From the NCBI RefSeq assembly GCF_014236855.1, contig NZ_CP051261.1:868001-932000 (forward strand): 64,000 bases of DNA, in the 5' to 3' direction. This stretch comes from Xanthomonas sp. SI. GTDB taxonomy: Bacteria; Pseudomonadota; Gammaproteobacteria; Xanthomonadales; Xanthomonadaceae. A model generated the notes under the pieces. That model saw only the letters and a list, made by a program, of their open reading frames with translations, had not been told where the DNA came from and searched no databases. The translations under genes were made by a program, and so were the position numbers. Below are positions 19,174 to 27,883 of this stretch, one piece after another; position 1 is the stretch's first letter; each line of letters starts with the position of its first letter.

Positions 19174-19187
19174 TGACAACGATGTCA
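19174..19187. promoter_or_regulatory. NagR-like (LacI-family) operator candidate 1
   Basis: TGACAACGATGTCA has 5-bp arms TGACA / TGTCA around ACGA. This matches the TGACA-N4-TGTCA operator type that I recall for NagR of Shewanella and that fits a LacI-family regulator. A nagR gene lies 12 kb downstream. Its 10-mer TGACAACGAT recurs at 19406. Confidence 0.6.
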
Positions 19188-19399
19188 AGTCTTGTCCGGA
19201 AAATTCGTCTGGTGCTGGTTTCGCGCTGCGTCACCCAGGCCTGCGCTTGGCCGCGGTCGCCTGGAATCGCTGAAAGACAGCTACATCAACGGGTTATGCG
19301 GAGCACCGGGGCGGCGGCGGCGGCGCGCAAATGAGAACGCGGCGCAATCATGTCGCGACGCACAAAATTGGTCTCATTCGTAGAATTGGTGCGTCATAG

Positions 19400-19417
19400 G
19401 TATCGTGACAACGATAC
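19400..19417. promoter_or_regulatory. Operator candidate 2 (inverted repeat)
   Basis: GTATCGTGACAACGATAC has perfect 7-bp arms with a 4-bp spacer and contains TGACAACGAT, the same 10-mer as candidate 1. It lies about 130 bases before the promoter candidate at 19533. Confidence 0.5.
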
Positions 19418-19532
19418 GTGAAATTGAACCCATACAAAATATTTTAAATCTTCAAGTGGTTGATAATAAATAATATTTTTCGAAATCCGCGACAAGTCCA
19501 GGCGCCATTTGCAAATTGTGTGTATTGCGGCG

Positions 19533-19561
19533 TTGACACAATCTTTCTAAGACCATAAGAA
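19533..19561 (+). promoter_or_regulatory. Promoter candidate for the GlcNAc locus
   Basis: A consensus TTGACA at 19533-19538 is 17 bases from TAAGAA (19556-19561), a weak -10. It reads toward the TBDR start at 19822 and would leave a leader of about 250 bases. Confidence 0.4.
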
Positions 19562-19821
19562 TCGAGGCGCCTGGAATTGGTCTTTGCCAATTCGGGTCGA
19601 TCAGCCAGCAGCATGCAATCGCCCGCTCCGGGGTAGGGACGGGGACGCGCCTTCCGCAACACGAGGCGCAGCAACAGACAGCACGTTCCATCGACTCCGT
19701 GCCCGCACGGACGGCATCGCCCTGCGCGTCGCGTCGGGCGCAATGGAGGGTGCTGCCTGCCGATCGCTGCCGCTGGATGTCAGACGTGCCGTGCCGACCA
19801 GCCATCAACCAGGATTAGCCC

Positions 19822-22521
19822 ATGCCACATGCCGCCCGCTCCCGTCCGCACTGTTGTTCCATGTCCGTCCTCGCCAGCGCCATCGCGTTCGGCCTGCTCA
19901 GTGCCGGAGCGCAGGCGCAGCAAGCGCCCGCATCCGATGCGATCTCCCAGCTCGACACGGTCACCGTCACCAGCTCCTATCAAAAGAGCCTGATCACCGC
20001 GCTGGACAACAAGCGCGAAGACGCGCGCATGACCGACGGCATCTCTTCCGAGGACATCGGCAAGTTCCCGGCCGAGAACATCGCCGAGGCGATCCAGCGC
20101 ATTCCCGGCGTGCAGATCTCCACCATCAACGGCCGCGGCTCGACCATCAGCATCCGCGGCCTGGGCCCGCAGTATTCGGCCACCACGATCAACGGCCAGA
20201 CCATCAAGAGCGCCGATTTCACCGACGGTTTCCGCTACGACATCATCCAGCCGGAAGTGGCCGCGGCGATCGAGGTGATCAAGTCGCCGTCGGCGGACAT
20301 GGATGCCGGCGGGCTCTCGGGCACGGTCAACATCGAGACCACCAAGCCACTGGACTACAAGGAGCGCAAGCTGCTGCTGTCGGCGAAGGAGCAGTACTCC
20401 GAATTCGCCGGTGGCGCGCCGACGCCGAAGGCGGTGCTCACCTACATCGACCAGTTCCAGCTCGCCGATGGCGGCCAACTGGGCGTGTTCGTCAACGCCG
20501 GTTACCAGAAGCTCAAGGACCGTGCCGACTACCTGTGGATCGACCGCTGGTTCACCCAGGACACCGACGACGGCACCTTGTACATCCCGCGCCGTCCGCG
20601 CTACCGCTCGATCGAGCGCGAGACCGACCGCAAGATGCTCACCGCCGGCCTGCAGTGGAAACCGAACGACCGGCTGGAGATGAACCTGACTGCGCTGTAC
20701 TCGCAGGACAAGACCGACAACGACATGAACCAGTTGGTCTATTCCTTCGAGCGCAATTCCCTGAACGTGCTGGAGACCGACGGCCTGACCGCGACCAAGG
20801 TGTCGGCGTCCAACTACTGGCTGGAGAACAACCGCCAGCTCGAGCGCCACGATCTCACCTCGCAGCTGCTGACCTGGGACGCGAAGTGGAAGGGCGATGC
20901 GTGGACCTTCAGCGGCGTGGCCAACTACACCGAAGGCAAGACCGACGAGGACGAGCGCGCGGTGATCCTCGGCCGCAAGCCGTCGGCGACGTTGTTCGAC
21001 ATGTCCAACCCCGGCGCGATCTCGCTGACCACCGATGCCGACGCCAACGACGCCAGCGCCTGGAACCAGGCCAACCTGGTGCGCGACGAATACCCCAACG
21101 GCGCGATCACCAAGCTCAGCAACAAGGAATGGTCGCTGCAGTTCGATGCCGAGCGCTATGTCGGCGCCGGCTTCCTGGACTCGGTGAAGTTCGGCACCAA
21201 GTTCCGCCGCGAAACCTTCGACCGCAACGTCTGGCGCCGCGATTTCCTGTACCTGATCAACTCCGGCGCGGTCTCCGGCTACGCGATGTTCCCGGAACTG
21301 TCGGCGGCCAGTTCCAGCGTCAGCAACTTCCTCGACGGCAACCTGGCCTCGCAGGCCGACTGGGTGGCGCCGGACGTGTACGCCTACGCCGAGGCGCTGG
21401 CCGCCTCCGGCATCACCGTGCCGGTGCTGTTCGCACCGCAGGCCAGCTACCACATCCGCAACGACATCTTCTCCGCCTACGCGTTGGCCAAGATCGACAC
21501 CGAACTGGGCAGCATGCGCCTGCGCGGCAATGTCGGCGTGCGCTACGAGAACACCAAGCGCACCACCGACACCTACCTGACCACCGCCTCGCAGTACAGC
21601 GAGGACGCCAACGAGGTGATCGGCACCGAACGCGCGCCGTACGACTACCACAACTGGCTGCCGAGCCTGAACCTGGTGCTGGACATGCGCGAGGACCTGC
21701 TGCTGCGCTTCGCCGCCGGCAAGGTGCTGGTGCGGCCGATCCTGGACAGCAACACCGCCATCGCCAGCACCTTCTCCTCGGGCAGCAACACCGGCGGCAC
21801 CACCACCTACGACGTGTCGCTGGGCCAGACCGACCTGAAGGCGCTGACCGCCAACCAGGCCGACCTCAGCCTGGAGTGGTACTACGGCCAAGGCGGCGGC
21901 CTGACCCTGGCCGGCTTCTGGAAGCAGGTCAAGAACGGCACCTTCAACAGCATCGTGTGCCCGACCACGTTCAACGGTGCGGCGCTGTCCAGCAACAGCT
22001 CCGGCGATTGCGTGGACGGCAGCGGCAACATCTATGAGATCACCGCCACCCGGAATGATCCGAGCAAGGTCAAGATCAAGGGCTACGAGTTGGGCTGGAC
22101 GCAGTCGTTCGATGCGTGGCTGCCGATCCAGGGCTTCGGCCTGACCGCCAACTTCACCCGGGTACTCCCGCAGCGCGATACCGACTTCCAGATCCGCAAC
22201 CTGTCGGAGAAGACCTGGAACGCCACCGGCTACTGGGAAAACGCGATGTTCTCCGCGCGGCTGTCGCTGAACCACCGCAGCGAGTACGAGCAGGACAGCA
22301 GCGACAGCTTCTTCGCTCGCGAAGGCCACACCATGAAGGCGCGCACCCAGCTCGACGCGGTGCTCGGCTACCAGGCCACCGACAAGCTCAGCTTCCAGCT
22401 CGGCGGACTCAACCTGACCGACAAGAAGGAAGAGGCGTACAAGGACATCAGCGACCGCTGGCAGATGACCGGCGTCACCGGCCGCAGCTTCTACGTGTCG
22501 ATGCAGTGGGACATCCTGTGA
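19822..22521 (+). CDS. TonB-dependent receptor of the GlcNAc/GH89 locus
   Basis: An 899-aa receptor. The signal peptide ends 'LLSAGAQAQQ' (cleavage near residue 33). The plug contains 'MTDGISSEDIGKFPAENIAE', 'RIPGVQISTINGRGSTISIR' and 'YDIIQPEVAAAIEVIKSPSA'. The barrel ends 'GRSFYVSMQWDIL'. AGGA lies 9 nt before the ATG; Met at 19861 is an alternative start. It is the first gene of a co-directional run through GH2, GH89 and nag genes, so its likely cargo is a GlcNAc-containing oligosaccharide. That is an inference from context, as receptor sequence alone does not show substrate. Confidence 0.95.
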   Translation: MPHAARSRPHCCSMSVLASAIAFGLLSAGAQAQQAPASDAISQLDTVTVTSSYQKSLITALDNKREDARMTDGISSEDIGKFPAENIAEAIQRIPGVQISTINGRGSTISIRGLGPQYSATTINGQTIKSADFTDGFRYDIIQPEVAAAIEVIKSPSADMDAGGLSGTVNIETTKPLDYKERKLLLSAKEQYSEFAGGAPTPKAVLTYIDQFQLADGGQLGVFVNAGYQKLKDRADYLWIDRWFTQDTDDGTLYIPRRPRYRSIERETDRKMLTAGLQWKPNDRLEMNLTALYSQDKTDNDMNQLVYSFERNSLNVLETDGLTATKVSASNYWLENNRQLERHDLTSQLLTWDAKWKGDAWTFSGVANYTEGKTDEDERAVILGRKPSATLFDMSNPGAISLTTDADANDASAWNQANLVRDEYPNGAITKLSNKEWSLQFDAERYVGAGFLDSVKFGTKFRRETFDRNVWRRDFLYLINSGAVSGYAMFPELSAASSSVSNFLDGNLASQADWVAPDVYAYAEALAASGITVPVLFAPQASYHIRNDIFSAYALAKIDTELGSMRLRGNVGVRYENTKRTTDTYLTTASQYSEDANEVIGTERAPYDYHNWLPSLNLVLDMREDLLLRFAAGKVLVRPILDSNTAIASTFSSGSNTGGTTTYDVSLGQTDLKALTANQADLSLEWYYGQGGGLTLAGFWKQVKNGTFNSIVCPTTFNGAALSSNSSGDCVDGSGNIYEITATRNDPSKVKIKGYELGWTQSFDAWLPIQGFGLTANFTRVLPQRDTDFQIRNLSEKTWNATGYWENAMFSARLSLNHRSEYEQDSSDSFFAREGHTMKARTQLDAVLGYQATDKLSFQLGGLNLTDKKEEAYKDISDRWQMTGVTGRSFYVSMQWDIL

Positions 22522-22632
22522 CGGCGGTGCGGTCGCTTGCAGGTTAGTCCGCAGCCTGCCCGGCGCCGCGCTGGCGCCGGGCATGGCAACGTGGCCTCTC
22601 CCGATCGCATTCACAGGTTCTAGGGCAAGCGC

Positions 22633-25524
22633 ATGCAACGACGAGAATTCCTGGCGGGCGGCGCGGGCGCCGGCCTGCTGCTGGCGGCGCCGCAGTTGAG
22701 TTGGGCGGGCAGCGCGGCGGATGCCGGCATGGCCGGCACCGTTACCGGCACCGGCACTGCCGCAGCGGCGGTGCCGGCGCTGACGCTGGCGGTCGATCCC
22801 GGCCTGCTGTGCCTGGACGAGGGCTGGCGTTTCCACGAAGGCGATATCCCGTTCCCGCCGGTCATCGGCCAGGACGCCAGCTACGACAACGCCAAGGCCG
22901 GCAAGGCCTGGGGCGCGGCTGCGGGCGATTTCGACGACAGCCAATGGCGGCAACTGCGACTGCCGTACGATTTCGCCATCGAGCAGCCGATCGAGGCCAG
23001 CGCCAACGTGGCGCAGGGCTATCGCCGCCGCGGCATCGCCTGGTACCGGCGCAGCCTGCGGCTGGACGAGGCGCAGCGCGGCAAGGCGTTGGAGCTGCGT
23101 TTCGACGGCATTTCCAGCCGTGCCACGGTGTGGGTCAACGGCTTGCTGATGGCGCGCAGCTGGAGCGGCTACGACGGGTTCGCCATCGACCTGAGCGCGA
23201 TCGCGCGCTACGGCCAGGACCTCAACAGCATCGCGGTGCGTGTGGATGCCGAGGCGATGGACGGCTGGTGGTACGAAGGCGCGGGCATCTACCGGCACAC
23301 CTGGCTGGCGGTGCGCGATGCGCTGCATATCGTCGGCGATGGCGTGCACGCGGTGCCACGGATCGGCGACAACGAACATTGGACGCTGCCGGTTGCGGTC
23401 ACCGTCGCCAATACTGGCGAACAGGCCGGCGCGGCGCTGCTGGAGGTGGCGCTGTACGACGCGCACGGCACGCTGATGGCGCAGGGCAGCAGCGCGCTGC
23501 AGGTGGGCGCGCTGGCGCAGGCGGTGGCGCAGGTCGAACTGCAGGTGCGGCAGCCGCAACGCTGGGACGTGGCCGCGCCGAATCTGTACCGGGTCGCGGC
23601 GGTGCTGCGCAGCGCGGGCCGCGAGCGCGACCGCCGCGAATGCGCGATCGGTTTTCGCACGCTGCGCTTCGATGCGCAACAGGGCTTCTTCCTCAACGAG
23701 CGGCCGCTGAAGATCAAGGGCGCCTGCCTGCACCAGGACCATGCCGGGGTCGGCGTGGCGGTGCCCGACAGCCTGCTGGAGTTTCGCATCCGCCGGCTCA
23801 AGCAGCTGGGCTGCAATGCGATCCGCCTGCACCACGCGGTGGCCAGCGAACTGCTCGACGTGTGCGATCGCCTGGGCATGCTGGTGATGGCCGAGAACCG
23901 GGTGTTCAATCCGGCGCCGGACTACGCCGCGCAATTGCGCTGGCTGGTGCGTCGCGACCGCAACCGCGCCTGCGTGTTCCTGTGGTCGGTGTTCAACGAG
24001 GAGCCGATGCAGGGCACCGTCGCCGGCTACCAGATGGTGCGTCGCGCAGTGGCGCTGGTGCGCGAACTGGACGACAGCCGCCCGGTGACCGCGGCGATGA
24101 ACGACGGCATGCTGACCCAGCGCAACGCCGCCGATGCGGTGGACGTGGTCGGCTTCAACTACCGCCAGTTCAACTACGACCGGGTGCGCGCGGCGATGCC
24201 GCACAAGCCGCTGCTGTCGAGCGAGGACACCAGCGCGTTTCAGACCCGCGGCGCCTGGTTCACCGACATGGACGCGCACGTGACCGCCGAGGACGATTCG
24301 GTCGCCGCGCCGTGGGGCAACACCCATCGCACGTCCTGGAAACTGATCGACGAGCGCCCCTATCTGGCCGGCGGTTTCGTCTGGACCGGATTCGACTACC
24401 GCGGCGAGCCGACTCCGTTCGAATGGCCATCGGTGTCCTCGTTCTTCGGCATCATGGATCTGTGCGGTTTTCCGAAAGGCGCCTACTGGCTGCGCCAGGC
24501 GCAGTGGATCGACGATGCGCCGGTGCTGCAGCTGCTGCCGCACTGGAACTGGCCGGGCCGCGAAGGCACGCCGATCAAGGTGATGGCGTTCTGCAATGCG
24601 CAGCAGGTGGAGCTGTGGCTCAACGGGCAGTCGCAGGGGCGGCAGGCGGTGGACCGGATCGAAATGAACGCCTGGCAGGTGACGTACGTGCCGGGCGTGC
24701 TGGAGGCGGTGGCCTATCGCGACGGCCGCGAAGTGGCGCGGCAGCGGGTGCAGACGGTCGGTGCGCCGGTCGCGCTGCGGCTGACCGCGGACCGCGCGCG
24801 GATGCGCGGCGATGGCCGCGATGCGCAGCCGATCACCCTGGAAGCGGTGGACGCGCAGGGCCGCCACGTGCCGTTCGCCGATGCGCAGATCGCGCTGCAG
24901 GTCGAAGGCGGGCGCCTGCTCGGCGTCGGCAACGGCGATCCGAATCGACATGCGGCCGACAACGTGCCGCAGGTGCAGTTGTTCAACGGCCTGGCGCAGG
25001 CCATCGTCGAGGCCGGCACTGGCCAGCGTCGGCTGCGCATCGAGGCGCGCGCGCCGGGGCTGCGGGCTGCACAGGTCACGATCGGCCTGGATGCGGTGGC
25101 CTTGCCGCCGTCGCTGCCGCCGGCCGCTGCGGCGATGGTGGTGCCCGGCTGGCGGCGCACGCTGCCGTTCGCCGCGCCGCCGGATCCGGCGCTGCCGCGC
25201 GCGCCCAACGACAACAACAGCTGGAGCTTCTGCCAGCCGGGCAACCTGGAAACGCGCGCCGAGCGCGATGGTTATGTGCTGTACCGCACCGCGTTCACGC
25301 CGTGGGCCGGGATCCAGCAGCGCGGCGGCGTGCTGCGACTGGGTCGCGCGACCGGCGCGGCGCAGGTGTATCTGGACCGGAAACTGGTCGCGCGCGTGGC
25401 CGCGGGGCAGCATGCGCACCTGCGCTTGCCGCCCGCGGACGGCGAACGCGTGCTGGCGGTGGTGATGCAGGTGACGGCCGGAATGCCTTTCGGCTTCGAC
25501 GATGTCGCGATAGTGGAGTATTGA
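22633..25524 (+). CDS. Glycoside hydrolase family 2 enzyme (beta-galactosidase/beta-mannosidase type), exported
   Basis: 963 aa. The N-terminus 'MQRREFLAGGAGAGLLLAAP' looks like a Tat signal. A GH2 sugar-binding domain (about 75-225) has 'GIAWYRRSLRL' and 'WVNGLLMARSWSGYDGF'. Then come the immunoglobulin-like domain and the TIM barrel with 'KIKGACLHQDHAGVGV'. The acid/base is Glu456 in 'WSVFNEEP' and the nucleophile Glu531 in 'LLSSEDTSAF'. The C-terminal half carries the extra domains of GalB-type enzymes. It should remove a beta-linked galactose or similar residue in the periplasm; exact specificity cannot be read off. It is 111 bp after the TBDR and 4 bp before GH89. Confidence 0.93.
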   Translation: MQRREFLAGGAGAGLLLAAPQLSWAGSAADAGMAGTVTGTGTAAAAVPALTLAVDPGLLCLDEGWRFHEGDIPFPPVIGQDASYDNAKAGKAWGAAAGDFDDSQWRQLRLPYDFAIEQPIEASANVAQGYRRRGIAWYRRSLRLDEAQRGKALELRFDGISSRATVWVNGLLMARSWSGYDGFAIDLSAIARYGQDLNSIAVRVDAEAMDGWWYEGAGIYRHTWLAVRDALHIVGDGVHAVPRIGDNEHWTLPVAVTVANTGEQAGAALLEVALYDAHGTLMAQGSSALQVGALAQAVAQVELQVRQPQRWDVAAPNLYRVAAVLRSAGRERDRRECAIGFRTLRFDAQQGFFLNERPLKIKGACLHQDHAGVGVAVPDSLLEFRIRRLKQLGCNAIRLHHAVASELLDVCDRLGMLVMAENRVFNPAPDYAAQLRWLVRRDRNRACVFLWSVFNEEPMQGTVAGYQMVRRAVALVRELDDSRPVTAAMNDGMLTQRNAADAVDVVGFNYRQFNYDRVRAAMPHKPLLSSEDTSAFQTRGAWFTDMDAHVTAEDDSVAAPWGNTHRTSWKLIDERPYLAGGFVWTGFDYRGEPTPFEWPSVSSFFGIMDLCGFPKGAYWLRQAQWIDDAPVLQLLPHWNWPGREGTPIKVMAFCNAQQVELWLNGQSQGRQAVDRIEMNAWQVTYVPGVLEAVAYRDGREVARQRVQTVGAPVALRLTADRARMRGDGRDAQPITLEAVDAQGRHVPFADAQIALQVEGGRLLGVGNGDPNRHAADNVPQVQLFNGLAQAIVEAGTGQRRLRIEARAPGLRAAQVTIGLDAVALPPSLPPAAAAMVVPGWRRTLPFAAPPDPALPRAPNDNNSWSFCQPGNLETRAERDGYVLYRTAFTPWAGIQQRGGVLRLGRATGAAQVYLDRKLVARVAAGQHAHLRLPPADGERVLAVVMQVTAGMPFGFDDVAIVEY

Positions 25525-25528
25525 CCGA

Positions 25529-27883
25529 ATGAAGCGAGTTTTCCGCCATGCCTTCCCGCACGCGGGTGCCTGGATGCGCCTCGTACGCGCGTTGCCGATT
25601 TCCGCGCGAGCCGTGTTGCTGCTGGCCTGCATGCTGCTGGTGCCGGCCGCGGTTGCGGCACCAGCTCAGGACACGCAGGCCGACGCCGCACGCGGCGTGC
25701 TGCTGCGTACGCTCGGCCCGCGCGCCGCCGCGCTGACCCTGCAACGGCAGCCGCGCGGCAGCGGCAACGACTGGTATCAGGTCGCCGCCGAGGCCGGCAC
25801 GCTGCGCGTGTCCGGTTCCTCGGAAGTGGCGCTGGCGCATGGCGCGTACAGCTATCTGCAATCGATCGGCGCCGCCTCGGTGAGCTGGGAGGGCAGCCGG
25901 GTCGCGTTGCCTGCGGCCTATGCCGATTTCAGCGGGCAGCGCGTGGTCACGCCGTTCGCCTATCGCGCCTATCTCAATGTCTGCACCTACGGCTACACCA
26001 CGCCGTGGTGGGACTGGGCGCGCTGGGAGCGCGAGATCGACTGGATGGCGCTGCACGGCATCGACATGCCGCTGGCGATGGAAGGCCAGGACTACGTGTG
26101 GCAGGCGCTGTGGCGCGAGTTCGGGGTGAGCGAAGCGGACCTGGCGCAGTATTTCTCCGGCCCGGCGTTCGCGCCGTGGCAGCGCATGGGCAACATCGAA
26201 GGCTACGACGCGCCGCTGCCGCAGCAGTGGATCGAGGACAAGCACGCGCTGCAGCAGCGCATCCTGCAGCGCATGCGCGCGCTGGGCATGAAGCCGGTGC
26301 TGCCGGCCTTCGCTGGCTACGTGCCGAAGGCGTTCGCGCAGGCGCATCCGCAGGCGCGCATCTACCGCATGCGCGCCTGGGAAGGCTTCCACGAAACCTA
26401 TTGGCTGGATCCGGCCGATCCGTTGTTCGCCAAAATCGCGCAGCGTTTCATCCAGCTCTACGACCGCACCTACGGCAAGGGCACCTATTACCTGGCCGAT
26501 GCGTTCAACGAAATGCTACCGCCGATCGCCGCCGACGGCAGCGACGCGCGCCTGGCCAGCTACGGCGACAGCACCGCCAACACCGCCAAGACTGCGCCGC
26601 CCGAGGTGTCGCCGGCGCAGCGCGACAAGCGCCTGGCCGATTACGGCCGCGCGCTGTACGAATCGATCCATCGCGCCAATCCCGACGCGGTGTGGGTGAT
26701 GCAGGGCTGGCTGTTTGGCGCCGATCGCCATTTCTGGACGCCGCAGGCGATCGCCGCGTTCCTGCGCGAGGTGCCCAACGACAAGCTGCTGGTGCTGGAC
26801 ATCGGCAACGATCGCTATCCGGGCACCTGGAAACTGTCCGACGCGTTCGACGGCAAGCAGTGGATCTACGGCTACGTGCACAACTACGGCGGCAGCAATC
26901 CGGTCTACGGCGACCTGGCGTTCTACCGCGACGACCTGCGCGGGCTGCTCGCCGACAAGGACAAGCAGCAACTGGTCGGCTTCGGCGCGTTCCCCGAAGG
27001 CCTGCACAACAACTCGGTGGTCTACGAGTACATGTACGCGCTGGCCTGGGGCGGGCAGGAGCGTTCGCTGCAGGACTGGCTCGGCGACTACACCCGCGCC
27101 CGCTATGGACACACTTCGCCGGCATTGCGCGCGGCCTGGGACGATCTGCAGGCCTCGGTGCTGTCCACGCGCTACTGGACGCCGCGCTGGTGGCGCAGCC
27201 GGGCTGGCGCCTACCTGCTGTTCAAGCGGCCGACGCTGGACATCGGCGAATTCGAAGGCGCCCCCGGCGATCCGCCGCGCCTGCGCCGCGCGCTGGACCA
27301 GTTGCTGGCGCTGGCGCCGGAGTACGCCGACGCGCCGTTGTACCGCTACGACCTGGTCGACTTCGCCCGCCACTACGCGACCGGCAGCGTGGATGCGCAG
27401 TTGCAGCAGGCGGTGGCCGCGTACAAGCGCGGCGACGTCGCCGCCGGCGATGCCGCCTTCGCCCGTGTGCAGGCGGCGGTGCAGCAGCTCGACGGCCTGG
27501 TCGGCGGCCAGCAGGAAACCCTGTCGAGCTGGCTCGGCGATGCCGAAGGCTATGCGAAGACGCCGCAGGACGCGGCCTACTACCGGCGCGACGCCAAGGC
27601 GCAGGTCAGCGTGTGGGGCGGCGAGGGCAATCTCGGCGACTACGCGTCCAAGGCCTGGCAGGGCATGTACGCCGACTACTACCTGCCGCGCTGGGCGCTG
27701 GCGATGCAGGCGCTGCGCGACGCCGCCGTCAGCGGCGGCAGCGTGGACGAGGCAGCGTTGCAGCAGCGATTGCGCGCATGGGAGCAGGCCTGGGTGAAGC
27801 GGGACACTCCATACACGCGACAAGCGCCGGCCGACCCGGTCGCCGCGGTGCGTACGCTGCTGCAACAGGTGGATGCCCGATGA
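25529..27883 (+). CDS. Alpha-N-acetylglucosaminidase, GH89 (NAGLU family)
   Basis: 784 aa with an N-terminal signal or anchor (about residues 25-44, ending 'LVPAAVAAPA'). The NAGLU fold is clear: small N-terminal domain, then 'YRAYLNVCTYGYTTPWWDW', 'EIDWMALHGIDMPLAMEGQD', 'DAFNEMLPP' with Glu328, and 'GAFPEGLHNN' with Glu490, the two catalytic carboxylates equivalent to Glu316 and Glu446 of human NAGLU. GH89 enzymes release terminal alpha-linked GlcNAc. The gene is sandwiched in the GlcNAc operon and its stop overlaps the start of the nagX-like gene, which supports export and import of released GlcNAc. GH89 is unusual in plant-associated bacteria. Confidence 0.95.
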   Translation: MKRVFRHAFPHAGAWMRLVRALPISARAVLLLACMLLVPAAVAAPAQDTQADAARGVLLRTLGPRAAALTLQRQPRGSGNDWYQVAAEAGTLRVSGSSEVALAHGAYSYLQSIGAASVSWEGSRVALPAAYADFSGQRVVTPFAYRAYLNVCTYGYTTPWWDWARWEREIDWMALHGIDMPLAMEGQDYVWQALWREFGVSEADLAQYFSGPAFAPWQRMGNIEGYDAPLPQQWIEDKHALQQRILQRMRALGMKPVLPAFAGYVPKAFAQAHPQARIYRMRAWEGFHETYWLDPADPLFAKIAQRFIQLYDRTYGKGTYYLADAFNEMLPPIAADGSDARLASYGDSTANTAKTAPPEVSPAQRDKRLADYGRALYESIHRANPDAVWVMQGWLFGADRHFWTPQAIAAFLREVPNDKLLVLDIGNDRYPGTWKLSDAFDGKQWIYGYVHNYGGSNPVYGDLAFYRDDLRGLLADKDKQQLVGFGAFPEGLHNNSVVYEYMYALAWGGQERSLQDWLGDYTRARYGHTSPALRAAWDDLQASVLSTRYWTPRWWRSRAGAYLLFKRPTLDIGEFEGAPGDPPRLRRALDQLLALAPEYADAPLYRYDLVDFARHYATGSVDAQLQQAVAAYKRGDVAAGDAAFARVQAAVQQLDGLVGGQQETLSSWLGDAEGYAKTPQDAAYYRRDAKAQVSVWGGEGNLGDYASKAWQGMYADYYLPRWALAMQALRDAAVSGGSVDEAALQQRLRAWEQAWVKRDTPYTRQAPADPVAAVRTLLQQVDAR

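Larger units (their letters stand above)
18683..19821. other. 1.1-kb divergent regulatory region between two TBDR genes
   Basis: No convincing gene is present. The left half (to about 19150) is GC-rich; an unassigned 95-codon minus-strand frame (18857-19144) has no ribosome site. The right half, 19340-19600, is the most AT-rich stretch of the window. It holds two ATTGGT copies (19367, 19385), an inverted repeat at 19400, a run of A/T (19436-19480), and a TTGACA-N17-TAAGAA promoter candidate reading toward the receptor gene at 19822. Confidence 0.6.

Noticed and set aside
19780..25632. 1950-codon minus-strand open frame opposite the TBDR and GH2 genes
   Set aside because: Antisense artefact of GC-rich codon use, with low-complexity composition and no domains.
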